DNA of 64,000 nucleotides from Kiloniella litopenaei (GCF_000982415.1 NZ_LANI01000001.1:248001-312000), one strand, 5' to 3'; positions 53,248-62,219 are shown, counted from the first letter of the stretch. Notes: generated from the letters alone by a model not told the origin. Translations and numbers: made by a program.

Positions 53248-53331
53248 CGTCACGGTATGGTTGAACAAAACAGGTTTACATAAACATATATAAATCAATA
53301 TTATGAGCATTATTTTCTCTAGGACTGTCAC

Positions 53332-53964
53332 ATGCTCACAAGCGATAATTTGATCGCCACTATTGATGCCCAACGCACAGAAAATGGTTTCCGTACTTTA
53401 TCGGAAACCATCGAGCTTGCCGCCCGTGGCAACACTATCCTTGATCCCTTTTCTACCCTGATTTCTGTGCATGCCAAGATAGGGCAAAACAACACGTTCT
53501 ATCCCGGCATTGTTATTCGCGCAGACGGCCCGGAAACAGTCGTGATTGGTAATGAAAATACCTTTTATGCCCAGACCTATCTAGAGGCCAGTGGCGGGAC
53601 CATCACCATTGGTTCGAATAACCAGTTCGGGCCAGAGGGCGGGGTGAGCGTCAAGGCAAACACAGGCAGCAGTGTTATTCAGATTGGGGATCACGGCAGG
53701 TACCTTGGCGGTGTTACCATCCTTGGCACGTCAACCCTGGGCAACGGCGCTCAAATCCTTGGCAACATCACCTTTGAAAGCTCTAACTTGGCGGCCGGAG
53801 GCACCTTCACTGAACAGGACCCGGATTTACGGGCCGCTGTTGTCAAAGGACGAGGCCTGATCCGCAATCAAAACATTCAACAGGGGCACGTTGCCGTCCT
53901 TGGCGAAGCATCTACAGCTTTAAATATTCTGCCCCAGTCACATTTTCATCCCAAGAAAACCTGA
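53332..53964 (+). CDS. left-handed beta-helix (hexapeptide-like) protein
   Basis: Protein of 210 aa with repeated short turns of the hexapeptide type: ILDPFSTLISVHAKIGQNNTFYPGIVI, VVIGNENTFYAQTYLEAS, ITIGSNNQFGPEGGVSV and IQIGDHGRYLGGVTI. Looks like an acyltransferase-type or carbonic-anhydrase-like LbH fold, but no catalytic His in a clear context. Follows the DapA-family gene by 85 bases on the same strand and may share its transcript. Function unknown. Confidence 0.7.
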   Translation: MLTSDNLIATIDAQRTENGFRTLSETIELAARGNTILDPFSTLISVHAKIGQNNTFYPGIVIRADGPETVVIGNENTFYAQTYLEASGGTITIGSNNQFGPEGGVSVKANTGSSVIQIGDHGRYLGGVTILGTSTLGNGAQILGNITFESSNLAAGGTFTEQDPDLRAAVVKGRGLIRNQNIQQGHVAVLGEASTALNILPQSHFHPKKT

Positions 53965-54105
53965 TTGCTCTAGAATAGAAGTACGTCCGTCTGAATCAAC
54001 CGCATTGCAGCTTTGTAATTATCTCGTACCGTTGATCTGCATGACATTACTGCCTCATCAAGTTTCCCCTTGCCATATCGTGATTTGAGGTGCTATCCAG
54101 CAGGC

Positions 54106-54153
54106 ATGAAATATCAAAGAACAACACTTATTAATCGCTGGTGGCGTTCCTGA
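54106..54153 (+). CDS. tryptophan leader peptide (15 aa) of trpS
   Basis: ATG-started frame MKYQRTTLINRWWRS ending in TGA. Two adjacent Trp codons (54139-54144) lie two codons before the stop, as in attenuator leader peptides. The ribosome-binding site is weak (only AGG near the ATG). Downstream the transcript can fold into alternative hairpins and an intrinsic terminator ahead of the tryptophanyl-tRNA synthetase gene. Too short for chance-free proof, but composition, position and neighbour agree. Confidence 0.85.
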   Translation: MKYQRTTLINRWWRS

Positions 54154-54218
54154 ACGGAGCGGCACAAGGATATTTCACATCTATTTTTTGAGCCGCCACA
54201 TGGGCGGCTTTTTTATTT
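54136..54218 (+). promoter_or_regulatory. transcription attenuator of trpS
   Basis: Strand 1:2 hairpin CGCT (54136-54139)/AGCG (54158-54161) and CGTT (54145-54148)/AACG (54153-54156), spanning the Trp codons. Alternative 2:3 pairing GCGGC (54159-54163) with GCCGC (54192-54196). Terminator 3:4 is listed separately. With Trp-tRNA plentiful the ribosome reaches the stop and the terminator forms; with the ribosome stalled at the Trp codons, 2:3 pairing can prevent it (mechanism inferred from trp operon attenuation). Confidence 0.8.
54190..54218 (+). terminator. attenuator terminator hairpin ahead of trpS
   Basis: AGCCGCC (54191-54197) / GGCGGCT (54203-54209) with a five-base loop, followed by a run of six T from 54209. 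It lies 36 bases after the leader-peptide stop and 40 bases before the trpS start. Confidence 0.92.
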
Positions 54219-54257
54219 CTGCATCATGGGGCGGTTCTGTTTTTTTCGGAGACAGCC

Positions 54258-55268
54258 ATGACACAGAACAAACCCACCATACTGACAGGCGATCGCACCA
54301 CAGGGCCGCTGCATATCGGGCATTACGCCGGATCACTTAAAAATCGAATTCGCTTTCAGAATGATCACAATCAGTTTTTGTTGCTTGCGGACACACAGGC
54401 ATTAACCGATAACGCAAACAATATCGAAAAGGTCCGATCCAATGTGCTAGAGGTCGCATTGGACTATCTGGCAGTTGGGATTGATCCTGAAAAAACGACC
54501 ATTTGCCTGCAATCCCATCTCCCTGCATTGGCGGAACTATCGATGCTGTATCTGAATTTTGTCACCGTTGCCCGTCTGGAAAGAAACCCGACCATACGGG
54601 ATGAAATCAAAGCCCGTAATTTTGGCCGCGATATTCCCGCAGGCTTTATGTGTTATCCCGCAGCACAGGCCGCTGACATAACTGCTTTCAAGGCAACCGT
54701 GGTTCCAGTGGGTGAAGATCAGGCCCCCTTGATTGAACAAACCAACGAAATTATCCGCAAAATCAACGCAACAGCCCACACGTCGGTTCTTCCCGCGGTA
54801 AAGGCCATCATCCCCCAAACCGGACGCCTGCCCGGTATCAACGGGAAAGCCAAGATGAGCAAGTCACTGGGCAACGCCATTGCCCTTTCCGCCTCTGCCG
54901 ATGAAATCAAAGCCGCCGTAATGCAGATGTATACGGACCCCAAACACCTGAGAGTTCAAGATCCGGGTCAAGTCGAAGGCAACGTGGTATTTACCTATCT
55001 GGATGCGTTTGATGATGACACCTCAACAGTTGCAGAACTTAAACAGCACTATCAACAAGGCGGCCTGGGCGACATGGTTTTGAAAAACAGATTAAATGCT
55101 ATTCTACAGGACCTGATAGCCCCTATCCGGGAACGCCGCGCCCGGCTTGCCCGCGACCCGGGTTATGTTCTGGACGTGATCCGCAAGGGAACAGAAAAAT
55201 CCCGTGACCTGACACAGGACACCTATCGGGACGTTGCCACATCACTTGGTTTATTCATGCTGACCTGA
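54258..55268 (+). CDS. trpS: tryptophan--tRNA ligase, probably an auxiliary type
   Basis: Start ATG preceded by CGGAGA. Class-I synthetase of 336 aa: HIGH motif at 19-22 (GPLHIGHYAGSL), GEDQAPLIEQTNEI in the tRNA/Trp-binding region, and KMSKS at 199-203. The N-terminus ILTGDRTTGPLHIGH differs from the usual alphaproteobacterial TrpS (which begins with a 'SGVQPTGxLHLGNY' type) and matches a second clade seen in Gram-positives and as extra copies elsewhere. The position of His43 in the Geobacillus stearothermophilus enzyme, linked with indolmycin sensitivity, reads Gln47 here (ADTQALT). Expression is probably controlled by the upstream attenuator. A second, housekeeping copy outside the window is likely. 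Confidence 0.93.
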   Translation: MTQNKPTILTGDRTTGPLHIGHYAGSLKNRIRFQNDHNQFLLLADTQALTDNANNIEKVRSNVLEVALDYLAVGIDPEKTTICLQSHLPALAELSMLYLNFVTVARLERNPTIRDEIKARNFGRDIPAGFMCYPAAQAADITAFKATVVPVGEDQAPLIEQTNEIIRKINATAHTSVLPAVKAIIPQTGRLPGINGKAKMSKSLGNAIALSASADEIKAAVMQMYTDPKHLRVQDPGQVEGNVVFTYLDAFDDDTSTVAELKQHYQQGGLGDMVLKNRLNAILQDLIAPIRERRARLARDPGYVLDVIRKGTEKSRDLTQDTYRDVATSLGLFMLT

Positions 55269-55317
55269 AAGTCCCCGAGTTCAAAAGGGGTGCGAACAAA
55301 AATAGCGCTGGCGCCAA

Positions 55318-55348
55318 AAGGGCATTGGTATTCACGATCAATGCCCTT
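55318..55348. terminator. hairpin between convergent trpS and response-regulator genes
   Basis: AAGGGCATTG (55318-55327) and CAATGCCCTT (55339-55348), an exact 10-bp stem with an 11-base loop. No good T-run on the plus strand, but its place between two converging genes suggests a terminator, perhaps Rho-assisted. Confidence 0.6.
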
Positions 55349-55446
55349 AACCTATTCTGTTTATTGACTAATATTCTGCAAACTATCACGCGTCTGAGTG
55401 CCCATTTTTTCGCAACACCCTTATTTATTAATCAGAAACAAACCTA

Positions 55447-55833
55447 TCAAGCCACTGCAATTGTTTCATCTGTTTTCAAAACACGTTCGGTTATACGCTT
55501 GAAATCCATAATTTTTACGGGCTTTTTAATAAAAGCACGACACCCGCTTTCATAGGCATCCTCAATGATGTTTGTATCTGTTGCGGCACTGACAACAATT
55601 ATGGGCAAGGTCGTTTTATTCAATTTGTTTTTAATATAACGAATAGCATCTATCCCGTTCATTTGGGGAAGGTTAATATCCATAAAAACCAGATCAAAGT
55701 CTTCCTTGCCGATAAGATCCAAACCTTCTTCGGCTGTTTCCACAGCCACAAGATCTTCGCCCCAAAGTTGTTCGACAAAAAGACGTAGAACACGGGTGTT
55801 CATGGGCTTATCTTCTACATACAGGAACTTCAT
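55447..55833 (-). CDS. single-domain response regulator (REC)
   Basis: The ATG at 55833 starts the first REC strand (MKFLYVEDKP); 12 extra codons upstream are unlikely. Protein of 128 aa with acidic pocket Glu7 and Asp8, phospho-acceptor Asp52 in LVFMDINLPQMNG, Ser/Thr in VVSAATD and Lys in IKKPVKIMDF. No output domain. The receiver closely resembles that fused to the hybrid kinase just upstream (62 bases away), so the pair is probably one signalling unit, with phosphotransfer to the free receiver. Confidence 0.9.
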   Translation of the reverse strand: MKFLYVEDKPMNTRVLRLFVEQLWGEDLVAVETAEEGLDLIGKEDFDLVFMDINLPQMNGIDAIRYIKNKLNKTTLPIIVVSAATDTNIIEDAYESGCRAFIKKPVKIMDFKRITERVLKTDETIAVA

Positions 55834-55894
55834 ATAGCCTCCGGCATAATCACAATAGTACCATACCATATTGCTAGGTTAATCAATCATAAAT

Positions 55895-57463
55895 TTACAG
55901 ATACCTTTCTAAAACCTCTACGGTTTCCAGTAAATTTATAGGCTTTGCAAGCATTTCACTGAATTTCTGTTTTTTAATTTTACTTATGGTCAGCTTGGAA
56001 ACATCGGCTGTAATCGCGACGACGGGCGGCAAATGCCGGTACAGTCTTTCCAGGCATTTCATGGCGTCAATCCCACTCATCCCCGGCAGATTAATATCCA
56101 TAAAAATCATGTCACAGGGGTGATCCTGAATATATTCCAATCCTTGTTCTGCGGACGAACAGCTCTCAAAGTCAATCTCTGGATAGACCTTACTGACGAT
56201 CTGTCTTAACAAAGCAATATTAGATGGATTGTCTTCTATATAGAGAATGCGGCCATTCATTTTTTTATCCGCACTCTCTATGGCATTTTCTATTTCCTCG
56301 TTTGTAACTTCCAACTCGCTATTCATGTCTCCGGCGGGAATATCAATCCAGAATTGCGTACCATCAGGCGTACTAGAAAACCCGATGTCGCCTTGCATCA
56401 TCCGCACAATTTTTTGGGTAATGGCCAACCCAACACCGCTGCCTTCAATGGCAGAATTTTCCAGCCCCAGACGGTCAAAGGGAATAAACAGCTTTTCGTG
56501 ATGTCTTTGGGGAATACCATACCCCGTATCTGCCACCTTTATACGGACAAAACGGTTATCCAGCTTTTCAAAGGAAATGGTTACGGAACCATCTTCGCGA
56601 TTATATTTAATCCCGTTTGAAATCAAGTTGATTAAGCTCTGCCGGATACGTCCCCTGTCTGCATGAATAAATGCCTTCCCCTTGTTTTCCGGTTTAAAGA
56701 CAACCTTGATGTTATTGGATGTCGCCGTAAATTTTGTAAGATCAATGCATTCGTCAATAATTTCAGAAACGTCGATGTCTTCCAGCGAAACCGAAATAAT
56801 ACCCGCCTCTATTTTTGACAGGTCGAGAACATCGTCAATCAGATTTAACAGATGATCCCCGCTTTTGAGGATGTGTTGCACTGCTTCTTGATACAGCTCG
56901 TACTTTATCTGGTTTTCGTCTGTCACCTGTAACAGCTGTGCAAACCCCAAAATTGTATTCATAGGGGTTCTAAGTTCATGGCTCATGGAAGACAGGAAAT
57001 GAGACTTGGCCATATTGGCCCGCTCTGCCTCTTCTTTCGCCCTCAGGATATCGTTTTCGGCCCGAACCTTTTCGGTCAGATCCCTTAAAATACCAACGAA
57101 ACAAACCTGGTCCCCAACCATCAGCTCACTGACAGCAAGGTACATGGATATTTCCTGACCCGTTTTTGTACGCCCCTCTACAATGCGCCCGATGCCAATA
57201 ATCTTGTTCGGGCCCCCTTCCATAAAATTGGTCAGGTATTGATCATGTTCGGAACTATAGCGTTGGGGCATCAAAATCTTGACGTTTTTGCCAACCAGCT
57301 CTTCTTCTCTATAGCCAAAAATTTTCAGGGTTGCCGGATTAACCATCTGGATAATACCCAAATGATTTATCACAATCATGCCATCAACGACGGTTTGCCA
57401 GATAGACTGGAACAGGGCTGATCCACTTTGGGCATCTGACAGAACAACGCTATTCATCGGCAA
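55895..57463 (-). CDS. hybrid sensor histidine kinase with FixL-like PAS and receiver domain
   Basis: Protein of 522 aa with no membrane segment. PAS at about 18-130; HisKA with phospho-acceptor His162 in FLSSMSHELRTPMN; HATPase_c with GIPQRHHEKLFIPFDRLG and GSGVGLAITQKIV; C-terminal REC at about 402-522 with Asp456 in MIFMDINLPGMSG. The PAS segment SEHDQYL (His73) and IIGIGRIVEG (Arg93) has the same 20-residue spacing as haem-ligand His200 and Arg220 of Bradyrhizobium FixL, so haem-based O2 or redox-gas sensing is possible. Other PAS domains keep parts of this pattern without haem. The free receiver gene lies just downstream. Confidence 0.92.
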   Translation of the reverse strand: MPMNSVVLSDAQSGSALFQSIWQTVVDGMIVINHLGIIQMVNPATLKIFGYREEELVGKNVKILMPQRYSSEHDQYLTNFMEGGPNKIIGIGRIVEGRTKTGQEISMYLAVSELMVGDQVCFVGILRDLTEKVRAENDILRAKEEAERANMAKSHFLSSMSHELRTPMNTILGFAQLLQVTDENQIKYELYQEAVQHILKSGDHLLNLIDDVLDLSKIEAGIISVSLEDIDVSEIIDECIDLTKFTATSNNIKVVFKPENKGKAFIHADRGRIRQSLINLISNGIKYNREDGSVTISFEKLDNRFVRIKVADTGYGIPQRHHEKLFIPFDRLGLENSAIEGSGVGLAITQKIVRMMQGDIGFSSTPDGTQFWIDIPAGDMNSELEVTNEEIENAIESADKKMNGRILYIEDNPSNIALLRQIVSKVYPEIDFESCSSAEQGLEYIQDHPCDMIFMDINLPGMSGIDAMKCLERLYRHLPPVVAITADVSKLTISKIKKQKFSEMLAKPINLLETVEVLERYL

Positions 57464-59002
57464 CTTCTCGTTGTTATTAGGGTGGCAATCTCACCTTAAC
57501 GTTACCTGTGATTACTTAAAGATATATTACCCGACTAAAATACCCTGCTTTTACAATGATATTATTTCGATTCCCAATCGTCACATTCCATGACGCATGG
57601 CAAAGCTAATGAGATTTGAAAAATAGTCAGGACCAAGTTGCTGCGATTGGTTTCGATTGCTGTTCTCAACACTGGGATGAGTCATTATTCAAGAGAAAGC
57701 ATGGATTAAAGAGAATTTTGGGGCAGGCCCTGATAGCCATAATCAGATCAAAAGCAGCATTGGCAAATATCAAGCTCTATTATCTTCAGGCAGGTCTTTA
57801 TCTCTTTGCGGGGCTTTGTGGTCGTCTTTCAGGCAAATAAACGCCCTAGAAAATAAAAAGAAGGCCACAAAACCCGGCAAAAGAAGCAAAGGCAGAACGT
57901 GTTTACCCCCTTGATAATCCTTAACGTTCCTCTTGCGTGACAGCTACCTGTGTCACATAACGATCATTCCTTACCCCGACACCCGCATGCGGCGTATACC
58001 ACTACGCTGCAAAACCGGAACGCGATCCCCACACTTAGTCTATCGCAGCTGCTCCAGCTTTACCTACGCCACAGTTATTCAAACAGTTATAAAACACTTG
58101 AACACTACGGTTAATGTCATGCTGATCAGATTTCATTATCTGACCTATATTGGCTTCACGTTGGCAAGATCCCCCCAAAGGAAGTGCCTTTGACAGTTTG
58201 AAACCAGACGCAACACAATCGGTTGAATACCACACGCCAGAGCAACCACACGCTTTGAACAATCGTTCAGGCCCTAAACACACCAAGACCATCAGATGAC
58301 GCAACCACACTACACGCCAGATCATTCAACTAAGCCCCAGACAACCTTGCCCAGTTTCTACCCACATCCCCACTCCATATAACAAGGATCAGATTGTTCC
58401 TGTACCACACAACTACCAGGCAATATATCTGATCGGGTTTGCGTTTATATCAGTGCTTTTCAAAAGATCAGAGCAGCTGAGCAAACTCTTTATTTATGGA
58501 GCCACCCCTGACTACGTGGGGAGCGAATGTAGGAAAATTACGTTGAATTGGTTAAAGAGATATTAACATAGAATCTATTCAACCTAAAGGCTAAAGAATA
58601 TTATATACGATTTAAGAAATACCGAGTAAAAAGATCAAGTATATACAACTTGGAAATCAATAAGATAGAACGTTTACTTGAATAAGTCTTAGTGTTTTTG
58701 TCGGTTAAAGGCGCGTATAACTTTTTTTAAAAAACCTATAAAAACATTATTTTACGTCCACACGCCGTAAAATAGAACGAATCGCTTTAAGATTGATTAT
58801 CACAATCATCCACTGCCTGTTTATCACTATTCCACCCAGTATCTGGCCCCCCGGATATGCTTAGGATTTTAACGAAGCATCCTATTGTATGCGTACTAAA
58901 GCTACACCAATCAACCGAACAAACTATTTAGGTTTCTGGATAGGTAAACTTGCCCTCTCAAGTCCCAAAACCTTCCTGTGACGCAATCGCCGATAAGTCT
59001 GT
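57464..59002. other. 1.5-kb region without a recognised gene
   Basis: Open frames of 60-96 codons occur on both strands (57616-57840 plus, 57933-58193 plus, 58035-58325 minus), but none has a motif, a good start or protein-like composition that I can support. No IS ends, tRNA or strong terminator seen. The second half (58500-58900) is very A+T-rich. It may be decayed sequence or hold an unrecognised RNA. Confidence 0.4.
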
Positions 59003-60091
59003 TTACTTTTCCCAATCTTCACCGACAGGGCGACGTTCCCGTTTACTTTCGGTCTGGATAAGGTTTCTGGCTTCTTTCAGGTCCATAACCGATGGTGTAT
59101 CTGGCAGGTCGTTGTTGTGTTCCGACACATAGGCCAGTTCGTAATACATAGGAAAATGATCTGATCCCATAAAGGGTTGCCGCCGGATTGCCACAAGTTC
59201 AAATTCTTCGGAATGGAAGATATGATCCAATGGCCAGCGTAAAAAGGGAAAACGCGCATCAAACGAATTGAACATCCCGCGTCCCTGACGTGGGTCAAGC
59301 AAACGAGAAACCCGCAGGAAACGACGGGTTGTTGATGACCAGGCCACATCGTTCAAATCCCCGGCAACGACCAGTGGTCTTTTGCGATAGCGCGCCTTTT
59401 TACCTGCGACCAGAATTTCGGCATCCCTGCCAATTGTATCTCTGTGTGGCACAGGCGGGTCGGGATGAATGGCTATCAAATCAAATTCATCCCCGCCTTC
59501 AAACCTGAAACGACAATGAAAGCTGGGAATACTGTCGTTCAACAGAAACCGGATATCGCCCTTTGTCAGTTCCAGACGGGATAACAGGAACATGCCGTAA
59601 CTATTATCCTGTGGACAGCTAAGCTGATAGCCATAGCGGTCTGCGACCCCGGCCATGGCATCCACCCATATCTGATCGGTTTCCATCAGGACCAGAATAT
59701 CCGGGTCACAGTCATCAATAATGGAAATGAGTTTATCGTGGTTTCTGTTGCTCTGTTTTACATTACAGACCAACATTTTAAATGTCGTCGCGTTATCATG
59801 TTTATCCGGCTCAAACCTTGCCGATTGTTGCCACCAAAAAGGGGTAAAACGAATGATATGAAACAGCTCGATAAAAACCGAGACAGACAACAACCCGACC
59901 AACGTATAGTAATAGTGATCACGGGGAAGAACCGCCACGACAGATACCAGAGTAACAAATGATATTGTCAGGATCTGAAGACGTCCGAAATCAAATATTC
60001 TAAAGATACCATGCGGGATTGGTACAAAGGGCAGCACACTGGCCAAAAAACACAATAGCGTAAGCGCGCCCAACAGATAATGTACCATCAC
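59003..60091 (-). CDS. membrane-anchored endonuclease/exonuclease/phosphatase (EEP) family protein
   Basis: Protein of 362 aa. Three hydrophobic segments in the first 85 residues (LLGALTLLCFLASVLPF, then FVTLVSVVAVL, then LVGLLSVSVFIELFHII). EEP domain follows: KMLVCNVKQSNRN, DPDILVLMETDQIW, IAIHPDPP, VVAGDLNDVAWS and MGSDHFPMYYELA, the metal and active-site signatures of the DNase I/exonuclease III/phosphatase superfamily. Substrate unknown (DNA, phosphoinositide-like or other phosphodiester). The C-terminus (about 335-362) is polar. Confidence 0.9.
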   Translation of the reverse strand: MMVHYLLGALTLLCFLASVLPFVPIPHGIFRIFDFGRLQILTISFVTLVSVVAVLPRDHYYYTLVGLLSVSVFIELFHIIRFTPFWWQQSARFEPDKHDNATTFKMLVCNVKQSNRNHDKLISIIDDCDPDILVLMETDQIWVDAMAGVADRYGYQLSCPQDNSYGMFLLSRLELTKGDIRFLLNDSIPSFHCRFRFEGGDEFDLIAIHPDPPVPHRDTIGRDAEILVAGKKARYRKRPLVVAGDLNDVAWSSTTRRFLRVSRLLDPRQGRGMFNSFDARFPFLRWPLDHIFHSEEFELVAIRRQPFMGSDHFPMYYELAYVSEHNNDLPDTPSVMDLKEARNLIQTESKRERRPVGEDWEK

Positions 60092-60287
60092 ACCCCTTAA
60101 TCCCCTGCCCTCTAATACGAGCTATAGTCCATGCACCGTGCGACATACCGACCATACCGCCAACAACAGCAAACCACCGCTGTAACGATAAAACCCATTT
60201 ATGCCCCGGTTATTTTATAGCGGAACAATACTATAATGGAAGATATTGACGTTTTTCTTGCGATCACGGGTTATTTGAAAATCTTTA

Positions 60288-60827
60288 TTATTTTTCTTTC
60301 TTTCCGCTTTTCTCTTTTGCGTCATCTTCCTGCGAACCCTGCGAACATTCTTCACTATCATCCACCCCCGATAGCCATGTCCGGCAAATGCCACCGGCCA
60401 GTAAAATAAGACTGATCGCGCCAAAAGCAACAATACCCAAGGCATAAAACCCAAAACCAATGGTCAAGCCAATGCCACCGGCCGCCCAGATACTGGCCCC
60501 CGTTGCGGTGCCAACAACCCTATCGCCCCGTTGAATAATGGCCCCGGCCCCCAGAAAGCCGATCCCGGTCATCACCCCGGCAACAATACTGGATAAATCA
60601 ACCTTTACAATGTTTTCTGCCGACGCAAAGTCAGAATAGATTTCCTGTCCCAAAATCGCCAAAGTACAGGTAGTAACTGCAACGATCATATAGGCCCGGA
60701 AATCAATTGGTTTATTTTTACTATCCCGTTCCAGCCCGAGCACAAGCCCGAAAGCCATGGCCAAGCCAACACGAAGCAAGAGTTCCTGCCAGGAAATATA
60801 CGTCAGCTCTATACTCAAATCAGCCAT
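60288..60827 (-). CDS. mgtC: MgtC/SapB family membrane protein
   Basis: Protein of 179 aa with the MgtC N-terminal domain: LRVGLAMAFGLVLGLERDSKNKPIDFRAYMIV, then GVMTGIGFLGAGAIIQRGDRVVGTATGASIWAAGGIGL. Four to five membrane helices; the C-terminus is short and charged (SQEDDAKEKSGKKEK), without the ACT-like domain of Salmonella MgtC. The family helps growth in low Mg2+ and modulates the F1Fo ATP synthase in pathogens; many members are just membrane homeostasis proteins. Monocistronic. Confidence 0.92.
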   Translation of the reverse strand: MADLSIELTYISWQELLLRVGLAMAFGLVLGLERDSKNKPIDFRAYMIVAVTTCTLAILGQEIYSDFASAENIVKVDLSSIVAGVMTGIGFLGAGAIIQRGDRVVGTATGASIWAAGGIGLTIGFGFYALGIVAFGAISLILLAGGICRTWLSGVDDSEECSQGSQEDDAKEKSGKKEK

Positions 60828-61177
60828 TTTACCCTCAATCCGCCATTAGTCTGCTTATACACAAGTGCTGTTGCCCCACAGATAGTACCTTGGGCGTTAT
60901 ATTGTGCAAGAAAAGCGAGAGGAAAAGAGAGGGACTATCGGGCAGTCGAGAGGTGTTGGAAAGACTTGGGAGAACCAGAACTGGCTGGACACTGAGCGAG
61001 ACACGTACTGGCTGGGGAAACAGGGAGCTGGGGAAACAGGGAGTTTGGTATAAAAAAAGTCTGATCCAGGAAAAGGCCTGATCCAAGAAAAGGCTTGATC
61101 CAAGAAAAGGCTTGATCCAAGAAAAGGCTTCGGCAAAAACCGAGATCAACAGACCAAGAAGTCAAACAAAAATATGA
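60828..61177. other. intergenic region rich in tandem repeats
   Basis: About 350 bases between mgtC and the PAS_5 gene. Contains two adjacent copies of GCTGGGGAAACAGGGA (61011-61042) and four copies of a 17-bp unit (61061-61128), listed separately. The open frames on either strand across it are products of the repeats and are not supported as genes. Confidence 0.6.
61061..61128. repeat. 17-bp tandem repeat, four copies
   Basis: Units CTGATCCAGGAAAAGGC (61061-61077), CTGATCCAAGAAAAGGC (61078-61094), TTGATCCAAGAAAAGGC (61095-61111) and the same again (61112-61128). Direct, no spacers, so not a CRISPR array. Confidence 0.93.
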
Positions 61178-61717
61178 TCAGGACGCCCAGTTCTTTGCGC
61201 TTTCTGCTTTATTTTCGCTCTTATCCCCCTGTTGGCCGCTATCTTGTTGACCCGGCTGTTTTTTAACCGTCGCAAGGATGATCATTAACATGTTCACATT
61301 TTTACCGTCAGAGGCAAGCGGAAGGATTAAATCTTCCACATCCAAAATATCTTTTTTGGGGCCAACATATGGGGTAAAGGCATAAACAGGCTCGGCCCGT
61401 TCAACTGCTTTGCAACAGTTTTTCCAAACAGAATTCGGGGATTTCAGGTTCTCAATAGTGCTCATCAACTCCCCGGTATAGTCCCGATTAAGCAAAGGTA
61501 CGATACGGGTCCCAATCAACCGAAAACGGAAATCTAGTGGTTCTTTCTGTACATCCAGCAACAGAATATTGGGTAAAAAAGATACCATTTCAGCCGGACT
61601 GATGTCCTCACGACTTGGGATCGCATCCCCCCGGCATTTCGAAAGCCAATATTTATACGCCAAATCAGAAGCAATCGCTCTGTATTTCACATTAAGCATC
61701 TTGGTACTATAGTCCAT
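61178..61717 (-). CDS. PAS_5 (DUF2842/MEKHLA-like) domain protein
   Basis: Protein of 179 aa. A single PAS-like fold of the PAS_5 family: YRAIASDLAYKYWLSKCRGDAIPSREDISPAEMVSFLPNILLLDV, then FRFRLIGTRIV and the late strand VEDLILPLASDGKNVNMLMIIL. PAS_5 proteins are frequent in alphaproteobacteria as single-domain proteins, role unknown. The tail (about 160-179) is polar and low-complexity. The family call rests on PAS_5 only; the bracketed names are loose synonyms. Confidence 0.82.
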   Translation of the reverse strand: MDYSTKMLNVKYRAIASDLAYKYWLSKCRGDAIPSREDISPAEMVSFLPNILLLDVQKEPLDFRFRLIGTRIVPLLNRDYTGELMSTIENLKSPNSVWKNCCKAVERAEPVYAFTPYVGPKKDILDVEDLILPLASDGKNVNMLMIILATVKKQPGQQDSGQQGDKSENKAESAKNWAS

Positions 61718-62219
61718 CTCGGGTCGTTATCTCAAGCTAGGTAAATTACCTACCTAAATTACCCACCTGAATTACCTACCTGAATTACCTGGCCAATTGC
61801 CAGATCCAACCACCCAAGTTAAAGATCCAAGGTTACGACACCTTGATATCGACTGGGTTAACGAATGAGTAAATTAAACCTTAGCTTCAACAAAGCCATC
61901 ATCCGGCTTTCACAGTCCCCAACCAACTAAAAAAACGATGGGACCAGCTTTGTGCCTGCTCACTGACAGGGCATCTTCTTGGGAAACGCACGCTATTTAT
62001 GATAAATAAACCATAAATCCAGCCCAAAAGACTGCGCGGTTATGATGTATAGACAATCAAATGTCAAGCGTTGCATACCAAGTGCTACAAACATTTCCTA
62101 AAGCGTTACAGGTAATTTCTCACAATTGTTATCAGCATAAAAACAGGGACCGCAATAAACTCAAAGAGTTAATGGGTCCCCGCTTTAACTTGCTCAGTAA
62201 TAGTACTTATAGTGCCGAT
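61718..62219. other. intergenic region with 13-bp tandem repeat
   Basis: About 500 bases between the PAS_5 gene start and the 3' end of the metA-like gene. It holds three and a half copies of a 13-bp unit (61744-61794; units AATTACCTACCTA, AATTACCCACCTG, AATTACCTACCTG) just upstream of the PAS_5 gene, where its promoter should be. No other feature supported. Confidence 0.6.

Noticed and set aside
54106-54257. T-box riboswitch ahead of trpS
   Set aside because: No T-box core sequence (TGGNACCGCG-like) is present; the tandem Trp codons and terminator fit leader-peptide attenuation instead.
57616-58325. Small frames in the 1.5-kb gap after the hybrid kinase
   Set aside because: Overlapping on both strands, no motif, no start signal; nothing distinguishes them from chance.
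61061-61128. CRISPR array
   Set aside because: The units follow one another without spacers and there are no cas genes; simple tandem repeat.
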